Source: DASTGO01 sp035719045
GTDB taxonomy: Bacteria; Actinomycetota; Actinomycetes; Actinomycetales; Kineosporiaceae
NCBI GenBank assembly: GCA_035719045.1
Contig: DASTGO010000189.1
Span: forward strand, 1 to 8,838
Direction: 5' to 3'
Length of the DNA: 8,838 bases
Under the pieces are notes generated by a model, which was not told the origin of the DNA, searched no databases, and saw only the letters and a program-made list of their open reading frames with translations. The translations under genes were made by a program, and so were the position numbers. Positions 6,787 through 8,838 of the stretch are shown piece by piece (within the stretch, counting starts at the first letter, position 1; each line of letters begins with the position of its first letter).

Positions 6787-6808
6787 TTGCCCAGAGAACC
6801 TTTGCCCA
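6787..6808. repeat. Direct repeat TTGCCCA, 15-bp period
   Basis: TTGCCCA occurs at 6787-6793 and again at 6802-6808, starts 15 bp apart, in the mrx1/uvrD2 intergenic region. The stretch between is less GC-rich than its surroundings. It lies just downstream of the candidate mrx1 -10 element, so it could be an operator or chance. Confidence 0.35.
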
Positions 6809-6811
6809 CTC

Positions 6812-6838
6812 AACCACGTCGAGGGGCTGGGTCTTCCC
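6812..6838 (-). promoter_or_regulatory. Candidate SigH/SigR-type promoter for mrx1
   Basis: Minus-strand GGGAAG (6838-6833), an 18-bp spacer, then GTT (6814-6812). The known thiol-stress sigma factor consensus in Streptomyces (SigR) is GGAAT, about 18 bp, GTT; mycobacterial SigH is close to this. Only the last base of the upstream box departs (G for T/C). Transcription from it would give a 5' leader of roughly 55-60 nt containing the mrx1 Shine-Dalgarno. Thiol-stress control fits the gene's role and SigH control of mrx1 in corynebacteria. Confidence 0.42.
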
Positions 6839-6895
6839 GCTGTTCGGGTGCCCGATCGGCCGGCCCGTCCACAGGCCGCCTGCGCACCGTCGCCC

Positions 6896-6908
6896 GATCC
6901 TGCCAGGA
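6896..6908 (+). promoter_or_regulatory. Start region of uvrD2, weak -10 and SD
   Basis: GATCCT (6896-6901) lies 6 nt before ATG 6908. It matches the TANNNT -10 pattern at its A and final T but not at its first base, so leaderless initiation is possible but weak. Alternatively AGGA (6905-6908) would serve as Shine-Dalgarno for the in-frame ATG at 6917, with 8-nt spacing. The two starts differ by three residues (M-A-G). Confidence 0.3.
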
Positions 6909-8838
6909 TGGCAGGAATGCAGGCGGAGCTGACCACCCTCACCGATCCGGTCGGGGCCTCGGCGGACGATGTCCGCGTCGTCCCGGCGGGGTCTGCGGCT
7001 GCGTCCGGCCCCGGCGAGGTCGCCGGGCGGGTCTGCGCCGACGGGATTCTCGGCGCGCTGGACCCCGAGCAGCGCCAGGTCGCCGAGGCCGTCGCCGGTC
7101 CGGTCTGCGTGCTGGCCGGGGCCGGCACCGGCAAGACCCGCGCGATCACCCACCGGATCGCCTACGGAGTCCACTCCGGCGTGTACACCCCACAGCGGGT
7201 GCTGGCCGTGACCTTCACGGCCCGGGCCGCCGGGGAGATGCGGACCCGGCTGCGGGCACTGGGCGTCCAGGGCGTCCAGGCCCGGACCTTCCACGCCGCC
7301 GCCCTGCGCCAGCTGTCGTACTTCTGGCCGCAGGTGGTCGGCGGGTCGCCGCCGTCCCTGCAGGAGCACAAGGCCGGCCTGGTCGCCGACGCGGCCGCCC
7401 GGCTGCGGCTGTCCGTCGACCGGGCCGCCGTTCGCGACCTGGCCGCCGAGATCGAGTGGGCCAAGGTGAGCATGATCACCCCGGAGCGGTACCCCGAGGT
7501 GGCGGCCGGAGCCCGCCGCGGGGAACCCGGCGGCTTCGACCTGGCGACCATGGCCCGGCTGCTGGAGGTCTACGAGGAGGTCAAGACCGACCGCGGGGTG
7601 ATCGACTTCGAGGACGTCCTGCTGCTCACCGTCGGGATCCTGGAGGAGTCCCCGCAGGTGGCCGAGGTGGTCCGGGCCCAGTACCGGCACTTCGTCGTCG
7701 ACGAGTACCAGGACGTCAACGCCCTGCAGCAGCGTCTGCTGGAGTTGTGGCTCGGCCCGCGTGAGGACGTCTGCGTGGTCGGGGACCCGAGCCAGACCAT
7801 CTACTCGTTCACCGGGGCCAGCCCGCAGCATCTGCTGACCTTCCGGCAGCGCCACCCGGATGCCGTCGTGGTCAAGCTGGAACGTGACTACCGGTCAACC
7901 CCGCAGGTGGTCTCGCTGGCGAACGCCCTGCTCGGGACGGCCCAGCGCCCGGTCACCGCCGCCACCCTGCCCGGGGCCGACGGGTCCGGGCCGGTCAGCC
8001 CCGCAGCGGTCCGGCTGCACCTGGTCGCCCAGCGGCCCCCCGGTCCGCAGCCCACCCTGACCGCCTTCGACGACGACGAGGCCGAGGCCGCCGGAGTCGT
8101 GGCACGGATCCGCAAGCTGCTCGCGTCCGGGGTGAAGGCCAGCGAGATTGCCGTCCTCTACCGGACCAACGCCCAGTCCGAGCCCCTGGAACAGGCGCTG
8201 GCCGAGGCCGGGATCTCCTACCTGGTGCGGGGTGGGGAACGGTTCTTCGCCCGCAAGGAGGTGCGCGACGCCATCCTTCTGCTGCGCGGGGCGGCCCGGG
8301 CCTCGGACGGGTCGATGCCGATGCCGGAGGAGGCCCGTGCCGTGCTCGCCGCGGCCGGTTGGTCGCAGCGGCCGCCGTCGGCCGGGGGAGCGGTCCGGGA
8401 GCGCTGGGAGTCCCTGCAGGCGCTGGCCGCCCTGGCCGACGACCTGGCCGCCGCCCAGCCGCAGGCTCGGTTGGCGGACCTCGTGGCCGAACTGGAGGAG
8501 CGTGCCTCCGCCCAGCACGCCCCGACCGTCGAGGGCGTCACGCTGGCCTCTCTGCATGCCGCCAAGGGCCTGGAATGGGATGCCGTGCACCTCGTCGGGC
8601 TGTCCGACGGCCTGATGCCGATCTCCCTGGCCGAGGGCTGGGAGGCGGTGGAGGAGGAGCGGCGACTTCTCTACGTCGGGATCACCCGGGCCCGGGAACA
8701 TCTGCACCTGTCCTGGGCGAGGTCCCGCAACCCCGGCGGCCGGGCCACCCGCAACCCCTCCCGCTTCCTCGACGGCCTGCTCGGCCAGGCGGCCCGGGCG
8801 CAGGGTGGGCGCGCTGCCGGCGCCGACGCGGCGGCCCG
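6908..8838 (+). CDS. uvrD2: UvrD2-type superfamily 1 DNA helicase, 3'-partial
   Basis: ATP-dependent 3'-5' DNA translocase/helicase of the UvrD/Rep family. UvrD2 is the essential one in mycobacteria. The frame is open from ATG 6908 to the right edge (643 codons, no stop). Motifs in order: Q motif DPEQRQ followed by VCVLAGAGTGKTR (Walker A 70-77, K76), Ia TFTARAAGEM, motif II DEYQD (265-269), motif III GDPSQTIYSFTGA (292-304), motif IV YRST, motif V TLASLHAAKGLEWD (545-558), motif VI ERRLLYVGITRAR with R594. All motor residues are present. The last visible residues pass the motor core, so the HRDC and tetracysteine modules expected in UvrD2 are beyond the window. Walker A lies about 35 residues further in than in the M. 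tuberculosis protein, so there is an Ala/Gly/Asp-rich N-terminal extension. It is divergent from mrx1. Confidence 0.9.
   Translation, partial: MAGMQAELTTLTDPVGASADDVRVVPAGSAAASGPGEVAGRVCADGILGALDPEQRQVAEAVAGPVCVLAGAGTGKTRAITHRIAYGVHSGVYTPQRVLAVTFTARAAGEMRTRLRALGVQGVQARTFHAAALRQLSYFWPQVVGGSPPSLQEHKAGLVADAAARLRLSVDRAAVRDLAAEIEWAKVSMITPERYPEVAAGARRGEPGGFDLATMARLLEVYEEVKTDRGVIDFEDVLLLTVGILEESPQVAEVVRAQYRHFVVDEYQDVNALQQRLLELWLGPREDVCVVGDPSQTIYSFTGASPQHLLTFRQRHPDAVVVKLERDYRSTPQVVSLANALLGTAQRPVTAATLPGADGSGPVSPAAVRLHLVAQRPPGPQPTLTAFDDDEAEAAGVVARIRKLLASGVKASEIAVLYRTNAQSEPLEQALAEAGISYLVRGGERFFARKEVRDAILLLRGAARASDGSMPMPEEARAVLAAAGWSQRPPSAGGAVRERWESLQALAALADDLAAAQPQARLADLVAELEERASAQHAPTVEGVTLASLHAAKGLEWDAVHLVGLSDGLMPISLAEGWEAVEEERRLLYVGITRAREHLHLSWARSRNPGGRATRNPSRFLDGLLGQAARAQGGRAAGADAAA

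Noticed and set aside
6841..6858. Inverted repeat TCGGG-TG-CCCGA upstream of uvrD2 as a possible LexA box
   Set aside because: Arms are only 5 bp with a 2-bp centre and do not match the actinobacterial SOS box (GAAC, 4 bp, GTTC). Short GC palindromes are frequent at this composition.
5740..7764. 674-codon + strand open frame over the kinase-like, mrx1 and uvrD2 start regions
   Set aside because: It is Arg/Pro/Gly-rich with no domain, and is antisense to two real genes and out of frame with the third.
5735..7855. Continuous 706-codon minus-strand open frame
   Set aside because: Only the first 699 bp in genomic order (5735-6433) encode a recognisable protein. The rest is antisense to uvrD2 or out of frame with mrx1 and reads as low-complexity sequence, as expected at very high GC.

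Overview
This is a very GC-rich window, visibly well above 70% G+C, with GTG/ATG starts and strong G/C third positions. The gene content is diagnostic of Actinobacteria: an AdnB-type helicase-nuclease, a zinc-ribbon NudC, a mycothiol-dependent mycoredoxin and a UvrD2-type helicase lie together. The same block (adnA-adnB, one extra gene, nudC, mrx1 divergent from uvrD2) is found in Mycobacterium tuberculosis. I cannot assign a genus from sequence alone.

Layout, left to right. (1) The + strand adnB runs in from the left edge. Its reading frame is open from base 1 through a Gly/Pro-rich repeat tract and ends at 3435. (2) A convergent, minus-strand APH/macrolide-kinase-like phosphotransferase spans 3461-4372, with only 25 bp between the two stop codons. 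(3) A 145-bp divergent intergenic region carries two mirror-image promoters, each with a TANNNT -10 element exactly 6 nt before a GTG start, which is the signature of leaderless transcripts. (4) The + strand nudC covers 4518-5639, followed by a GC-rich hairpin in the convergent gap. (5) A minus-strand pair, probably an operon, holds mrx1 (6744-6484) and then a uridine-kinase-like protein (6433-5735) whose Walker A motif is missing. (6) The 163-bp mrx1/uvrD2 divergent region has a candidate SigH/SigR-type promoter facing mrx1 and a short direct repeat. (7) uvrD2 begins at 6908 (or 6917) and runs off the right edge.

Functionally, two SF1 DNA-repair helicases bracket genes for thiol redox repair (mycoredoxin) and NAD(H)/NAD-capped-RNA turnover (NudC), plus two kinase-fold proteins with altered active-site motifs. 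The repair and redox genes are well-known families. The less ordinary parts are the P-loop-less kinase homologue downstream of mrx1, the PGG-repeat N-terminus of AdnB, the Asp-to-Glu change in the phosphotransferase metal motif, and the mirrored leaderless promoters. I see no mobile element, CRISPR array, tRNA or rRNA, and no convincing evidence of a wholly new system.
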